Part shown: one piece after another, positions 1-14,500 of the stretch
Position numbering within the stretch: the first letter of the stretch is position 1
Layout of the letters: each line of letters begins with the position of its first letter
Source of the DNA: Clusia tigrina
Lineage: Eukaryota; Arthropoda; Insecta; Diptera; Clusiidae
Assembly: GCA_920105625.2 (NCBI GenBank)
Contig: CAKKTE020000148.1
Location: 186,001-250,000, forward strand
Direction of reading: 5' to 3'
DNA length: 64,000 bases
The notes under the pieces: generated by a model
The model's input: only the letters and a program-made list of their open reading frames with translations
Told to the model about the DNA's origin: nothing
Databases searched by the model: none
Translations under genes and position numbers: made by a program

Positions 1-1464
1 GCTCCAGTAAAAAGTTACAAGCATTTGTATGTTGCAAACTTTGATAGGTGTAGGACGTACCGTACAGAAGTTAGGGTCATTTGAAATTTTATCAGTGTTT
101 GATTTGGGATTCAAGGGTAGCATAGCTTTGAGCGATAGCTTAAATTGACAAGAGGCTCGAGGTCTTTATTGTTACAAAATTTCAAGGTTTTATAACGCTC
201 CAGTAAAAAGTTACAAGCATTTGTATGTTGCAAACTTTGATAGGTGTAGGACGTACCGTACAGAAGTTAGGGCCATTTGAAGTTTTATCAGTGTTTGATT
301 TGGGACTCAAGGGTAGCATAGCTTTGAGCGATAGCTTAAATTGACAAGAGGCTCGAGTACTTTATTGTTACAAAATTTCAAGATTTTATGACGCTCCAGT
401 AAAAAGTTACAAGCATTTGTGTGTTACATACTTTGATAGGTGTAGGACGTACCGTATAGAAGTGAGGGCCATTTGAAGTTTTATCAGTGTTTGATTTGGG
501 ACTCAAGGGTAGCATAGCTTTGAGCGATAGCTTAAATTGACAAGAGGCTCGAGTACTTTATTATTACAAAATTTCCAGGTTTTATGACGCTCCAGTAAAA
601 AGTTACAAGCATTTGTATGTTACATACTTTGATAGGTGTAGGACGTACCGTATAGAAGTTAGGGCCATTTGAAGTTTTATCAGTGTTTGATTTCGGACTC
701 AAGGGTAGCATAGCTTTGAGCGACAGCTTAAATTGATAAGAGGCTCGAGTACTTTATTGTTACAAAATTTCAAGGTTTTATGACGCTCCAGTAAAAAGTT
801 ACAAGCATTTGTATGTTACATACTTTGAAAGGTGTAGGACGTACCATGTAGAAGTAAGGGCCATTTGAAGTTTTATCAGTGTTTGATTTGGGACTCAAGG
901 GTAGCATATCTTTGAGCGATAGCTTAAATTGGCAAGAGGCTTGAGTACTTTATTGTTACAAAATTTCAAGGTTTTATGACGCTCCAATAAAAAGTTACAA
1001 GCATTTGTATGTTGCAAACTTTGATAGGTTTAGGACGTACCGTATAGAAGTTAGGGCCATTTGAAGTTTTATCAGTGTTTGATTTGGGACTCAAGGGTAG
1101 CAAAGCTTTGAGCGATAGCTTAAATTGACAAGAGGCTCGAGTACTTTATTGTTACAAAATTTCAAGGTTTTATGACGCTCCAGTAAAAAGTTACAAGCAT
1201 TTGTATGTTACATACTTTGATAGGTGTAGGACGTACCGTACAGAAGTTAGGGCCATTTGAAGTTTTATCAGTGTTTGATTTGGGACTCAAGGGTAGCATA
1301 GCTTTGAGCGACAGCTTAAATTGATAAGGCTCGAGTACTTTATTGTTACAAAATTTCAAGGTTTTATGACGCTCCAGTAAAAAGTTACAAGCATTTGTAT
1401 GTTGCAAACTTTGATAGGTTTAGGACGTACCGTATAGAAGTTAGGGCCATTTGAAGTTTTATCA

Positions 1465-4400
1465 GTGTTTGATTTGCGACTCAAGGGTAGCATAGTTTTG
1501 TGCGATAGCTTAAATTAACAAGAGGCTCGAGTACTATATTGTTACAAAATTTCTAGGTTTTATGACGCTCGAGCAAAAAGTTACAAGCATTTGTATGTTG
1601 CAAACTTTGATAGCTGTAGGACGTACCGTACAAAAGTTAGGGCCATTTGAAATTTTATCAGTGTTTGATTTGGGATTCAAGGGTAGCATAGCTTTGAGCG
1701 ATAGCTTAAATTGGCAAGAGGCTCGAGTACTTTATTGTTACAAAATTTCAAGGTTTTATGACGCTCCAATAAAAAGTTACAAGCATTTGTATGTTGCAAA
1801 CTTTGATAGGTTTAGGACGTACCGTATAGAAGTTAGGGCCATTTGAAGTTTTATCAGTGTTTGATTTGGGACTCAAGGGTAGCAAAGCTTTGAGCGATAG
1901 CTTAAATTGACAAGAGGCTCGAGTACTTTATTGTTACAAAATTTCAATGTTTTATGACGCTTCAGTAAAAAGTTACAAGCATTTGTATGTTGCAAACTTT
2001 GATATGTGTAGGACGTACCGTATAGAAGTTAGGGCCATTTGAAGTTTTATAATTGTTTGATTTGGGACCCAAGGGTAGCATAGCTTTGAGCGACAGCTTA
2101 AATTGACAAGAGGCTCGAGGTCTTTATTGTTACAAAATTTCAAGGTTTTATGACGCTCCAGTAAAAAGTTCCAAGCATTTGTATGTTGCAAACTTTGATA
2201 GGTGTAGGACGTACCGTACAGAAGTTAGGGCCATTTGAAGTTTTATCAGTGTTTGATTTGGGACTCAAGGGTACCATAGCTTTGAGCGATAGCTTAAATT
2301 GACAAGAGGCTCGAGTACTTTATTGTTACAAAATTTCAAGATTTTATGACGCTCCAGTAAAAAGTGACTAGCATTTGTATATTGCAAATTTGATAGGTGT
2401 AGGACGTACCGTATAGAAGTTAGGGCCATTTGAAATTTTAGCAGTGTTTGATTTGCGACTCAAGGGTAGCATAGTTTTGTGCGATAGCTTAAATTAACAA
2501 GAGGCTCGAGTACTATATTGTTACAAAATTTCTAGGTTTTATGACGCTCGAGCAAAAAGTTACAAGCATTTGTATGTTGCAAACTTTGATAGCTGTAGGA
2601 CGTACCGTACAAAAGTTAGGGCCATTTGAAATTTTATCAGTGTTTGATTTGGGATTCAAGGGTAGCATAGCTTTGAGCGATAGCTTAAATTGACAAGAGG
2701 CTCGAGTACTTTATTGTTACAAAATTTCAAGGTCTTATGACGCTCCAGTAAAAAGTTACAAGCATTTGTATGTTGCAAACTTTGATAGGTTTAGGATGTA
2801 CCGTATAGAAGTTTGGGCCATATGAAGTTTTATCATTGTTCGATTTGGGACTCAAGGGTAGCATAGCTTTGAGCGATAGGTTAAATTGACAAGAGGCTCG
2901 AGGTCTTTATTGTTACAAAATTTCAAGGTTTTATAACGCTCCAGTAAAAAGTTACAAGCATTTGTATGTTGCAAACTTTGATAGGTGTAGGACGTACCGT
3001 ATAGAAGTTAGTGCCATTTGAAGTTTTATCAGTGTTTGATTTGGGACTCAATGGTAGCATAGCTTTGAGCGATAACTGAAATTGACAAGAGGCTCGAGTA
3101 CTTTATTGTTACAAAATTTCAAGATTTTATGACGCTCCAGTAAAAAGTTACAAGCATTTGTATGTTACATACTTTGATAGGTGTAGGACGTACCGTATAG
3201 AAGTTAGGGCCATTTGAAGTTTTATCAGTGTTTGATTTGGGACTCAAGGGTAGCATAGCTTTGAGCGATAGCTTAAATTGGCAAGAGGCTCGAGTACTTT
3301 ATTGTTACAAAATTTCAAGGTTTTATGACGCTCCAATAAAAAGTTACAAGCATTTGTATGTTGCAAACTTTGATAGGTTTAGGACGTACCGTATAGAAGT
3401 TAGGGCCATTTGAAGTTTTATCAGTGTTTGATTTGGGACTCAAGGGTAGCAAAGCTTTGAGCGATAGCTTAAATTGACAAGAGGCTCGAGTACTTTATTG
3501 TTACAAAATTTCAATGTCTTATGACGCTTCAGTAAAAAGTTACAAGCATTTGTATGTTGCAAACTTTGATAGGTGTAGGACCTACCGTATAGAAGTTAGG
3601 GCCATTTGAAATTTTAGCAGTGTTTGATTTGGGACTCAAGGGTAGCATAGCTTTGTGCGATAGCTTAAATTGACAAGAGGCTCGAGTACTTTATTGTTAC
3701 AAAATTTCAAGGTTTTATGACGCTCCAGTAAAAAGTTACAAGCATTTGTATGTTGCAAACTTTGATATGTGTAGGACGTACCGTATATAAGTTAGGGCCA
3801 TTTGAAGTTTTATAAGTGTTTGATTTGGGACTCAAGGTTAGCATAGCTTTGAGCGATAGTTTAAATTGACAAGAGGCTCGAGTACTGTATTGTTACAAAA
3901 TTTCAAGGTTTTATGACGCTCCAGTAAAAAGTTACAAGCATTTGTATGTTACATACTTTGATAGGTGTAGGACGTACCGTATAGAAGTTACGGCCATTTA
4001 AAGTTTTATCAGTGTTTGATTTGGGACTCAAGGGTAGCATAGCTTTGAGCGATAGCTTAAATTGGCAAGAGGCTCGAGTACTCTATTGTTACAAAATTTC
4101 AAGGTTTTATGACGCTCCAGTAAAAAAATACAAGCATTTGTATGTTGCAAACTTTGATAGGTGTAGGACGTACCGTATAGAAGTTAGGGCCATTTGAAGT
4201 TTTATCATTGTTCGATTTGGGACTCAAGGGTAGCATAGCTTTGAGCGATAGGTTAAATTGACAAGAGGCTCGAGGTCTTTATTGTTACAAAATTTCAAGG
4301 TTTTATAACGCTCCAGTAAAAAGTTACAAGCATTTGTATGTTGCAAACTTTGATAGCTGTAGGACGTACCGTATAGAAGTTAGGGCCATTGGAAATTTTA

Positions 4401-7144
4401 TCAGTGTTTGATTTGGGACTCAAGGGTAGCATAGCTTTAACCAATAGATTAAATTGACAAGAGGCTCGAGTACTTTATTGTTACAAAATTTCAAGGTTTT
4501 ATGACGCTCCAATAAAAAGTTACAAGCATTTATATGTTGCAAACTTTGATAGGTTTAGGACGTACCGTATAGAAGTTAGGGCCATTTGAAGTTTTATCAT
4601 TGTTCGAATTGGGACTCAAGGGTAGCATAGCTTTGAGCGATAGGTTAAATTGACAAGAGGCTCGAGGTCTTTATTGTTACAAAATTTCAAGGTTTTATAA
4701 CGCTCCAGTAAAAAGTTACAAGCATTTGTATGTTACATACTTTGATAGGTGTAGGACGTACCGTATAGAAGTTAGGGCCATTTGAAGTTTTATCAGTGTT
4801 TGATTTGGGACTCAAGGGTAGCATAGCTTTAACCAATAGATTAAATTGACAAGAGGCTCGAGTACTTTATTGTAACAAAATTTCAATGTTTTATGACGCT
4901 TCAGTAAAAAGTTACAAGCATTTGTATGTTGCAAACGTTGATAGGTGTAGGACCTACCGTATAGGAGTTAGGGCCATTTGAAATTTTAGCAGTGTTTGAT
5001 TTGGGACTCACGGGTAGCATAGCTTTGTGCGATAGCTTAAATTGACAAGAGGCTCGAGTACTTTATTGTTACAAAATTTCAAGGTTTTATGACGCTCCAG
5101 TAAAAAGTTACAAGCATTTGTATGTTGCAAATTTTGATATGTGTAGGACGTACCGTACATAATTTAGGGCCATTTGAAGGTTTATAAGTGTTTGATTTGG
5201 GACTCAAGGTTAGCATAGCTTTGAGCGATAGCTTAAATTGACAAGAGGCTCGAGTACTGTATTGTTACAAAATTTCAAGGTTTTATGACGCTCCAGTAAA
5301 AAGTTACAAGCATTTGTATGTTACATACTTTGATAGGTGTAGGACGTACCGTATAGAATTTAGGGCCATTTAAAGTTTTATCAGTGTTTGATTTGGGACT
5401 CAAGGGTAGCATAGCTTTGAGCGATAGCTTAAATTGGCAAGAGGCTCGAGTACTTTATTGTTACAAAATTTCAAAGTTTTATGACGCTCCAGTAAAAAAA
5501 TACAAGCATTTGTATGTTGCAAACTTTGACAGGTGTAGGACGTACCGTATAGAAGTTAGGGCCATTTGAAGTTTTATCATTGTTCGATTTGGGACTCAAG
5601 GGTAGCATAGCTTTGAGCGATAGGTTAAATTGACAAGAGGCTCGAGGTCTTTATTGTTACAAAATTTCAAGGTTTTATAACGCTCCAGTAAAAAGTTACA
5701 CGCATTTGTATGTTGCAAACTTTGATAGCTGTAGGACGTACCGTATAGAAGTTAGGGCCATTTGAAATTTTATCAGTGTTTGATTTGGGACTCAAGGGTA
5801 GCAAAGCTTTGAGCGATAGCTTAAATTGACAAGAGGCTCGAGTACTTTATTGTTACAAAATTTCAATGTTTTATGACGCTTCAGTAAAAAGTTACAAGCA
5901 TTTGTATGTTGCAAACTTTGATATGTGTAGGACGTACCGTATAGAAGTTAGGGCCATTTGAAGTTTTATAATTGTTTGATTTGGGACCCAAGGGTAGCAT
6001 AGCTTTGAGCGACAGCTTAAATTGACAAGAGGCTCGAGGTCTTTATTGTTACAAAATTTCAAGGTTTTATGACGCTCCAGTAAAAAGTTACAAGCATTTG
6101 TATGTTACATACTTTGATAGGTGTAGGACGTACCGTACAGAAGTTAGGGCCATTTGAAGTTTTATCAGTGTTTGATTTGGGACTCAAGGGTAGCATAGCT
6201 TTGAGCGACAGCTTAAATTGATAAGGCTCGAGTACTTTATTGTTACAAAATTTCAAGGTTTTATGACGCTCCAGTAAAAAGTTACAAGCGTTTGTATGTT
6301 ACATACTTTGGAAGGTGTAGGACGTACCATGTAGAAGTTAGGGCCATTTGAAGTTTTATCAGTGTTTGATTTGGGACTCAAGGGTAGCATATCTTTGAGC
6401 GATAGCTTAAATTGGCAAGAGGCTCGAGTACTTTATTGTTACAAAATTTCAAGGTTTTATGACGCTCCAATAAAAAGTTACAAGCATTTGTATGTTGCAA
6501 ACTTTGATAGGTTTAGGACGTACCGTATAGAAGTTAGGGCCATTTGAAGTTTTATCAGTGTTTGATTTGGGACTCAAGGGTAGCAAAGCTTTGAGCGATA
6601 GCTTAAATTGACAAGAGGCTCGAGTACTTTATTGTTACAAAATTTCAATGTTTTATGACGCTTCAGTAAAAAGTTACAAGCATTTGTATGTTGCAAACTT
6701 TGATATGTGTAGGACGTACCGTATAGAAGTTAGGGCCATTTGAAGTTTTATAATTGTTTGATTTGGGACCCAAGGGTAGCATAGCTTTGAGCGACAGCTT
6801 AAATTGACAAGAGGCTCGAGGTCTTTATTGTTACAAAATTTCAAGGTTTTATGACGCTCCAGTAAAAAGTTACAAGCATTTGTATGTTGCAAACTTTGAT
6901 AGGTGTAGGACGTACCGTACAGAAGTTAGGGCCATTTGAAGTTTTATCAGTGTTTGATTTGGGACTCAAGGGTACCATAGCTTTGAGCGATAGCTTAAAT
7001 TGACAAGAGGCTCGAGTACTTTATTGTTACAAAATTTCAAGATTTTATGACGCTCCAGTAAAAAGTTACTAGCATTTGTATATTGCAAATTTGATAGGTG
7101 TAGGACGTACCGTATAGAAGTTAGGGCCATTTGAAATTTTAGCA
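1465..7144. repeat. Satellite higher-order duplication, 5680-bp step, copy 1
   Basis: Bases from about 1465 to 5800 match about 7145 to 11480 at a constant offset of 5680 (29 x 196 minus 4). Shared rare variants include the GATTTGCGACTC monomer, the 1-base-short CAAATTTGATAGG monomer (2381 and 8061), CTTTAACCAATAG monomers and GGACCTACCG monomers. The stretch at 5800-7144 is not part of the long match. It resembles bases around 1870-2450 and 820-1330 instead, so the unit is itself a mosaic. Boundaries are approximate and were read by eye. Confidence 0.8.
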
Positions 7145-10100
7145 GTGTTTGATTTGCGACTCAAGGGTAGCATAGTTTTGTGCGATAGCTTAAATTAACA
7201 AGAGGCTCGAGTACTATATTGTTACAAAATTTCTAGGTTTTATGACGCTCGAGCAAAAAGTTACAAGCATTTGTATGTTGCAAACTTTGATAGCTGTAGG
7301 ACGTACCGTACAAAAGTTAGGGCCATTTGAAATTTTATCAGTGTTTGATTTGGGATTCAAGGGTAGCATAGCTTTGAGCGATAGCTTAAATTGGCAAGAG
7401 GCTCGAGTACTTTATTGTTACAAAATTTCAAGGTTTTATGACGCTCCAATAAAAAGTTACAAGCATTTGTATGTTGCAAACTTTGATAGGTTTAGGACGT
7501 ACCGTATAGAAGTTAGGGCCATTTGAAGTTTTATCAGTGTTTGATTTGGGACTCAAGGGTAGCAAAGCTTTGAGCGATAGCTTAAATTGACAAGAGGCTC
7601 GAGTACTTTATTGTTACAAAATTTCAATGTTTTATGACGCTTCAGTAAAAAGTTACAAGCATTTGTATGTTGCAAACTTTGATATGTGTAGGACGTACCG
7701 TATAGAAGTTAGGGCCATTTGAAGTTTTATAATTGTTTGATTTGGGACCCAAGGGTAGCATAGCTTTGAGCGACAGCTTAAATTGACAAGAGGCTCGAGG
7801 TCTTTATTGTTACAAAATTTCAAGGTTTTATGACGCTCCAGTAAAAAGTTCCAAGCATTTGTATGTTGCAAACTTTGATAGGTGTAGGACGTACCGTACA
7901 GAAGTTAGGGCCATTTGAAGTTTTATCAGTGTTTGATTTGGGACTCAAGGGTACCATAGCTTTGAGCGATAGCTTAAATTGACAAGAGGCTCGAGTACTT
8001 TATTGTTACAAAATTTCAAGATTTTATGACGCTCCAGTAAAAAGTGACTAGCATTTGTATATTGCAAATTTGATAGGTGTAGGACGTACCGTATAGAAGT
8101 TAGGGCCATTTGAAATTTTAGCAGTGTTTGATTTGCGACTCAAGGGTAGCATAGTTTTGTGCGATAGCTTAAATTAACAAGAGGCTCGAGTACTATATTG
8201 TTACAAAATTTCTAGGTTTTATGACGCTCGAGCAAAAAGTTACAAGCATTTGTATGTTGCAAACTTTGATAGCTGTAGGACGTACCGTACAAAAGTTAGG
8301 GCCATTTGAAATTTTATCAGTGTTTGATTTGGGATTCAAGGGTAGCATAGCTTTGAGCGATAGCTTAAATTGACAAGAGGCTCGAGTACTTTATTGTTAC
8401 AAAATTTCAAGGTCTTATGACGCTCCAGTAAAAAGTTACAAGCATTTGTATGTTGCAAACTTTGATAGGTTTAGGATGTACCGTATAGAAGTTTGGGCCA
8501 TATGAAGTTTTATCATTGTTCGATTTGGGACTCAAGGGTAGCATAGCTTTGAGCGATAGGTTAAATTGACAAAAGGCTCGAGGTCTTTATTGTTACAAAA
8601 TTTCAAGGTTTTATAACGCTCCAGTAAAAAGTTACAAGCATTTGTATGTTGCAAACTTTGATAGGTGTAGGACGTACCGTACAGAAGTTAGGGCCATTTG
8701 AAGTTTTATCAGTGTTTGATTTGGGAGTCAAGGGTAGCATAGCTTTGAGCGATAGCTGAAATTGACAAGAGGCTCGAGTACTTTATTGTTACAAAATTTC
8801 AAGATTTTATGACGCTCCAGTAAAAAGTTACAAGCATTTGTATGTTACATACTTTGATAGGTGTAGGACGTACCGTATAGAAGTTAGGGCCATTTGAAGT
8901 TTTATCAGTGTTTGATTTGGGACTCAAGGGTAGCATAGCTTTGAGCGATAGCTTAAATTGGCAAGAGGCTCGAGTACTTTATTGTTACAAAATTTCAAGG
9001 TTTTATGACGCTCCAATAAAAAGTTACAAGCATTTGTATGTTGCAAACTTTGATAGGTTTAGGACGTACCGTATAGAAGTTAGGGCCATTTGAAGTTTTA
9101 TCAGTGTTTGATTTGGGACTCAAGGGTAGCAAAGCTTTGAGCGATAGCTTAAATTGACAAGAGGCTCGAGTACTTTATTGTTACAAAATTTCAATGTCTT
9201 ATGACGCTTCAGTAAAAAGTTACAAGCATTTGTATGTTGCAAACTTTGATAGGTGTAGGACCTACCGTATAGAAGTTAGGGCCATTTGAAATTTTAGCAG
9301 TGTTTGATTTGGGACTCAAGGGTAGCATAGCTTTGTGCGATAGCTTAAATTGACAAGAGGCTCGAGTACTTTATTGTTACAAAATTTCAAGGTTTTATGA
9401 CGCTCCAGTAAAAATTTACAAGCATTTGTATGTTGCAAACTTTGATATGTGTAGGACGTACCGTATATAAGTTAGGGCCATTTGAAGTTTTATAAGTGTT
9501 TGATTTGGGACTCAAGGTTAGCATAGCTTTGAGCGATAGTTTAAATTGACAAGAGGCTCGAGTACTGTATTGTTACAAAATTTCAAGGTTTTATGACGCT
9601 CCAGTAAAAAGTTACAAGCATTTGTATGTTACATACTTTGATAGGTGTAGGACGTACCGTATAGAAGTTACGGCCATTTGAAGTTTTATCAGTGTTTGAT
9701 TTGGGACTCAAGGGTAGCATAGCTTTGAGCGATAGCTTAAATTGGCAAGAGGCTCGAGTACTTTATTGTTACAAAATTTCAAGGTTTTATGACGCTCCAG
9801 TAAAAAAATACAAGCATTTGTATGTTGCAAACTTTGATAGGTGTAGGACGTACCGTATAGAAGTTAGGGCCATTTGAAGTTTTATCATTGTTCGATTTGG
9901 GACTCAAGGGTAGCATAGCTTTGAGCGATAGGTTAAATTGACAAGAGGCTCGAGGTCTTTATTGTTACAAAATTTCAAGGTTTTATAACGCTCCAGTAAA
10001 AAGTTACAAGCATTTGTATGTTGCAAACTTTGATAGCTGTAGGACGTACCGTATAGAAGTTAGGGCCATTTGAAATTTTATCAGTGTTTGATTTGGGACT

Positions 10101-11480
10101 CAAGGGTAGCATAGCTTTAACCAATAGATTAAATTGACAAGAGGCTCGAGTACTTTATTGTTACAAAATTTCAAGGTTTTATGACGCTCCAGTAAAAAGT
10201 TACAAGCATTTATATGTTGCAAACTTTGATAGGTTTAGGACGTACCGTATAGAAGTTAGGGCCATTTGAAGTTTTATCATTGTTCGAATTGGGACTCAAG
10301 GGTAGCATAGCTTTGAGCGATAGGTTAAATTAACAAGAGGCTCGAGGTCTTTATTGTTACAAAATTTCAAGGTTTTATAACGCTCCAGTAAAAAGTTACA
10401 AGCATTTGTATGTTACATACTTTGATAGGTGTAGGACGTACCGTATAGAAGTTAGGGCCATTTGAAGTTTTATCAGTGTTTGATTTGGGACTCAAGGGTA
10501 GCATAGCTTTAACCAATAGATTAAATTGACAAGAGGCTCGAGTACTTTATTGTTACAAAATTTCAATGTTTTATGACGCTTCAGTAAAAAGTTACAAGCA
10601 TTTGTATGTTGCAAACGTTGATAGGTGTAGGACCTACCGTATAGGAGTTAGGGCCATTTGAAATTTTAGCAGTGTTTGATTTGGGACTCACGGGTAGCAT
10701 AGCTTTGTGCGATAGCTTAAATTGACAAGAGGCTCGAGTACTTTATTGTTACAAAATTTCAAGGTTTTATGACGCTCCAGTAAAAAGTTACAAGCATTTG
10801 TATGTTGCAAATTTTGATATGTGTAGGACGTACCGTATATAATTTAGGGCCATTTGAAGGTTTATAAGTGTTTGATTTGGGACTCAAGGTTAGCATAGCT
10901 TTGAGCGATAGCTTAAATTGACAAGAGGCTCGAGTACTGTATTGTTACAAAATTTCAAGGTTTTATGACGCTCCAGTAAAAAGTTACAAGCATTTGTATG
11001 TTACATACTTTGATAGGTGTAGGACGTACCGTATAGAATTTAGGGCCATTTAAAGTTTTATCAGTGTTTGATTTGGGACTCAAGGGTAGCATAGCTTTGA
11101 GCGATAGCTTAAATTGGCAAGAGGCTCGAGTACTTTATTGTTACAAAATTTCAAAGTTTTATGACGCTCCAGTAAAAAAATACAAGCATTTGTATGTTGC
11201 AAACTTTGACAGGTGTAGGACGTACCGTATAGAAGTTAGGGCCATTTGAAGTTTTATCATTGTTCGATTTGGGACTCAAGGGTAGCATAGCTTTGAGCGA
11301 TAGGTTAAATTGACAAGAGGCTCGAGGTCTTTATTGTTACAAAATTTCAAGGTTTTATAACGCTCCAGTAAAAAGTTACACGCATTTGTATGTTGCAAAC
11401 TTTGATAGCTGTAGGACGTACCGTATAGAAGTTAGGGCCATTTGAAATTTTATCAGTGTTTGATTTGGGACTCAAGGGTA
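7145..11480. repeat. Satellite higher-order duplication, 5680-bp step, copy 2
   Basis: This is the partner of the block beginning near 1465. The two copies differ only by scattered single bases, for example GTGCCATTTG near 3011 against GGGCCATTTG near 8691. The match is lost near 11480, where copy 2 carries the CTTTAACCAATAG variant and copy 1 has CAAAGCTTTGAGC. Such a constant offset over more than 4 kb is what unequal exchange or segmental amplification in a satellite produces. Confidence 0.8.
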
Positions 11481-11539
11481 GCATAGCTTTAACCAATAGA
11501 TTAAATTGACAAGAGGCTCAAGTACTTTATTGTTACAAA

Positions 11540-14500
11540 ATTTCAAGGTTTTATGACGCTCCAGTAAAAAGTTACATGCATTTGTATGTTGCAAACTTTG
11601 ATATGTGTAGGACGTACCGTATATAAGTTAGGGCCATTTGAAGTTGTATAAGTGTTTGATTTGGGACTCAAGGTTAGCATAGCTTTGAGCGATAGCTTAA
11701 ATTGACAAGAGGCTCGAGTACTGTATTGTTACAAAATTTCAATGTTTTATGACGCTCCAGTAAAAAGTTACAAGCATTTGTATGTTACATACTTTGATAG
11801 GTGTAGGACGTACCGTATAGAAGTTAGGGCCATTTAAAGTTTTATCAGTGTTTGATTTGGGACTCAAGGGTAGCATAGCTTTGAGCGATAGCTTAAATTG
11901 GCAAGAGGCTCGAGTACTTTATTGTTACAAAATTTCAAGGTTTTATGACGCTCCAGTAAAAAAATACAAGCATTTGTATGTTACAAACTTCGATAGGTGT
12001 AGGACGTACCGTATAGAAGTTAGGGCCATTTGAAGTTTTATCATTGTTCGATTTGGGACTCAAGGGTAGCATAGGTTTGAGCGATAGGTTAAATTGACAA
12101 GAGGCTCGAGGTCTTTATTGTTACAAAATTTCAAGGTTTTATAACGCTCCAGTAAAAAGTTACAAGCATTTGTATGTTGGAAACTTTGATAGCTGTAGGA
12201 CGTACCGTATAGAAGTTAGGGCCATAGGAAATTTTATCAGTGTTTGATTTGGGACTCAAGGGTAGCATAGCTTTAACCAATAGATTAAATTGACAAGAGG
12301 CTCGAGTACTTTATTGTTACAAAATTTCAAGGTTTTATGACGCTCCAGTAAAAAGTTACAAGCATTTGTATGTTGCAAACTTTGATAGGTTTAGGACGTA
12401 CCGTATAGAAGTTAGGGCCATTTGAAGTTTTATCATTGTTCGATTTGGGACTCAAGGGAAGCATAGCTTTGAGCGATAGGTTAAATTGACAAGAGGCTCG
12501 AGGTCTTTATTGTTACAAAATTTCAAGGTTTTATAACGCTCCAGTAAAAAGTTACAAGCATTTGTATGTTACATACTTTGATAGGTGTAGGACGTACCGT
12601 ATAGAAGATAGGGCCATTTGAAGGTTTATAAGTGTTTGATTTGGGACTCAAGGTTAGCATAGCTTTGAGCGATAGCTTAAATTGACAAGAGGCTCGAGTA
12701 CTGTATTGTTACAAAATTTCAAGGTTTTATGACGCTCCAGTAAAAAGTTACAAGCATTTGTATGTTACATACTTTGATAGGTGTAGGACGTACCGTATAG
12801 AATTTAGGGCCATTTAAAGTTTTATCAGTGTTTGATTTGGGACTCAAGGGTAGCATAGCTTTAACCAATAGATTAAATTGACAAGAGGCTCAAGTACTTT
12901 ATTGTTACAAAATTTCAATGTTTTATGACGCTTCAGTAAAAAGTTACAAGCATTTGTATGTTGCAAACGTTGATAGGTGTAGGACCTACCGTATAGGAGT
13001 TAGGGCCATTTGAAATTTTAGCAGTGTTTGATTTGGGACTCACGGGTAGCATAGCTTTGTGCGATAGCTTAAATTGACAAGAGGCTCGAGTACTTTATTG
13101 TTACAAAATTTCAAGGTTTTATGACGCTCCAGTAAAAAGTTACAAGCATTTGTATGTTGCAAATTTTGATATGTGTAGGACGTACCGTATATAATTTAGG
13201 GCCATTTGAAGGTTTATAAGTGTTTGATTTGGGACTCAAGGTTAGCATAGCTTTGAGCGATAGCTTAAATTGACAAGAGGCTCGAGTACTGTATTGTTAC
13301 AAAATTTCAAGGTTTTATGACGCTCCAGTAAAAAGTTACAAGCATTTGTATGTTACATACTTTGATAGGTGTAGGACGTACCGTATAGAATTTAGGGCCA
13401 TTTAAAGTTTTATCAGTGTTTGATTTGGGACTCAAGGGTAGCATAGCTTTGAGCGATAGCTTAAATTGGCAAGAGGCTCGAGTACTTTATTGTTACAAAA
13501 TTTCAAAGTTTTATGACGCTCCAGTAAAAAAATACAAGCATTTGTATGTTGCAAACTTTGACAGGTGTAGGACGTACCGTATAGAAGTTAGGGCCATTTG
13601 AAGTTTTATCATTGTTCGATTTGGGACTCAAGGGTAGCATAGCTTTGAGCGATAGGTTAAATTGACAAGAGGCTCGAGGTCTTTATTGTTACAAAATTTC
13701 AAGGTTTTATAACGCTCCAGTAAAAAGTTACACGCATTTGTATGTTGCAAACTTTGATAGCTGTAGGACGTACCGTATAGAAGTTAGGGCCATTTGAAAT
13801 TTTATCAGTGTTTGATTTGGGACTCAAGGGTAGCATAGCTTTAACCAATAGATTAAATTGACAAGAGGCTCAAGTACTTTATTGTTACAAAATTTCAAGG
13901 TTTTATGACGCTCCAATAAAAAGTTACAAGCATTTGTATGTTGCAAACTTTGATAGGTTTAGGACGTACCGTATAGAAGTTAGGGCCATTTGAAGTTTTA
14001 TCAGAGTTTGATTTGGGCCTCAAGGGTAGCAAAGCTTTGAGCGATAGCTTAAATTGACAAGAGGCTCGAGTACTCTATTGTTACAAAATTTCAATGTTTT
14101 ATGACGCTTCAGTAAAATGTTACAAACATTTGTATGTTGCAAACTTTGATAGGTGTAGGACCTACCGTATATAAGTTAGGGCCATTTGAAATTTTAGCAG
14201 TGTTTGATTTGGGACTCAAGGGTAGCATAGTTTTGTGCGATAGCTTAAATTGACAAGAGGCTCGAGTACTTTATTGTTACAAAATTTCAAGGTTTTATGA
14301 CGATCCAGTAAAAAGTTACATGCATTTGTATGTTGCAAACTTTGATATGTGTAGGACGTACCGTATATAAGTTAGGGCCATTTGAAGTTGTATAAGTGTT
14401 TGATTTGGGACTCAAGGTTAGCATAGCTTTGAGCGATAGCTTAAATTGACAAGAGGCTCGAGTACTGTATTGTTACAAAATTTCAAGGTTTTATGACGCT

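Noticed and set aside
3228..3413. Recurrent 61-codon open frame in many satellite monomers (plus strand, also 4012, 5384, 8908 and others)
   Set aside because: It starts with GTG rather than ATG and exists only in monomers where TTGACAAG is TTGGCAAG, which removes a TGA. 196 is not a multiple of three, so the frame cannot persist, and there is no promoter or family resemblance. It is a by-product of the repeat.
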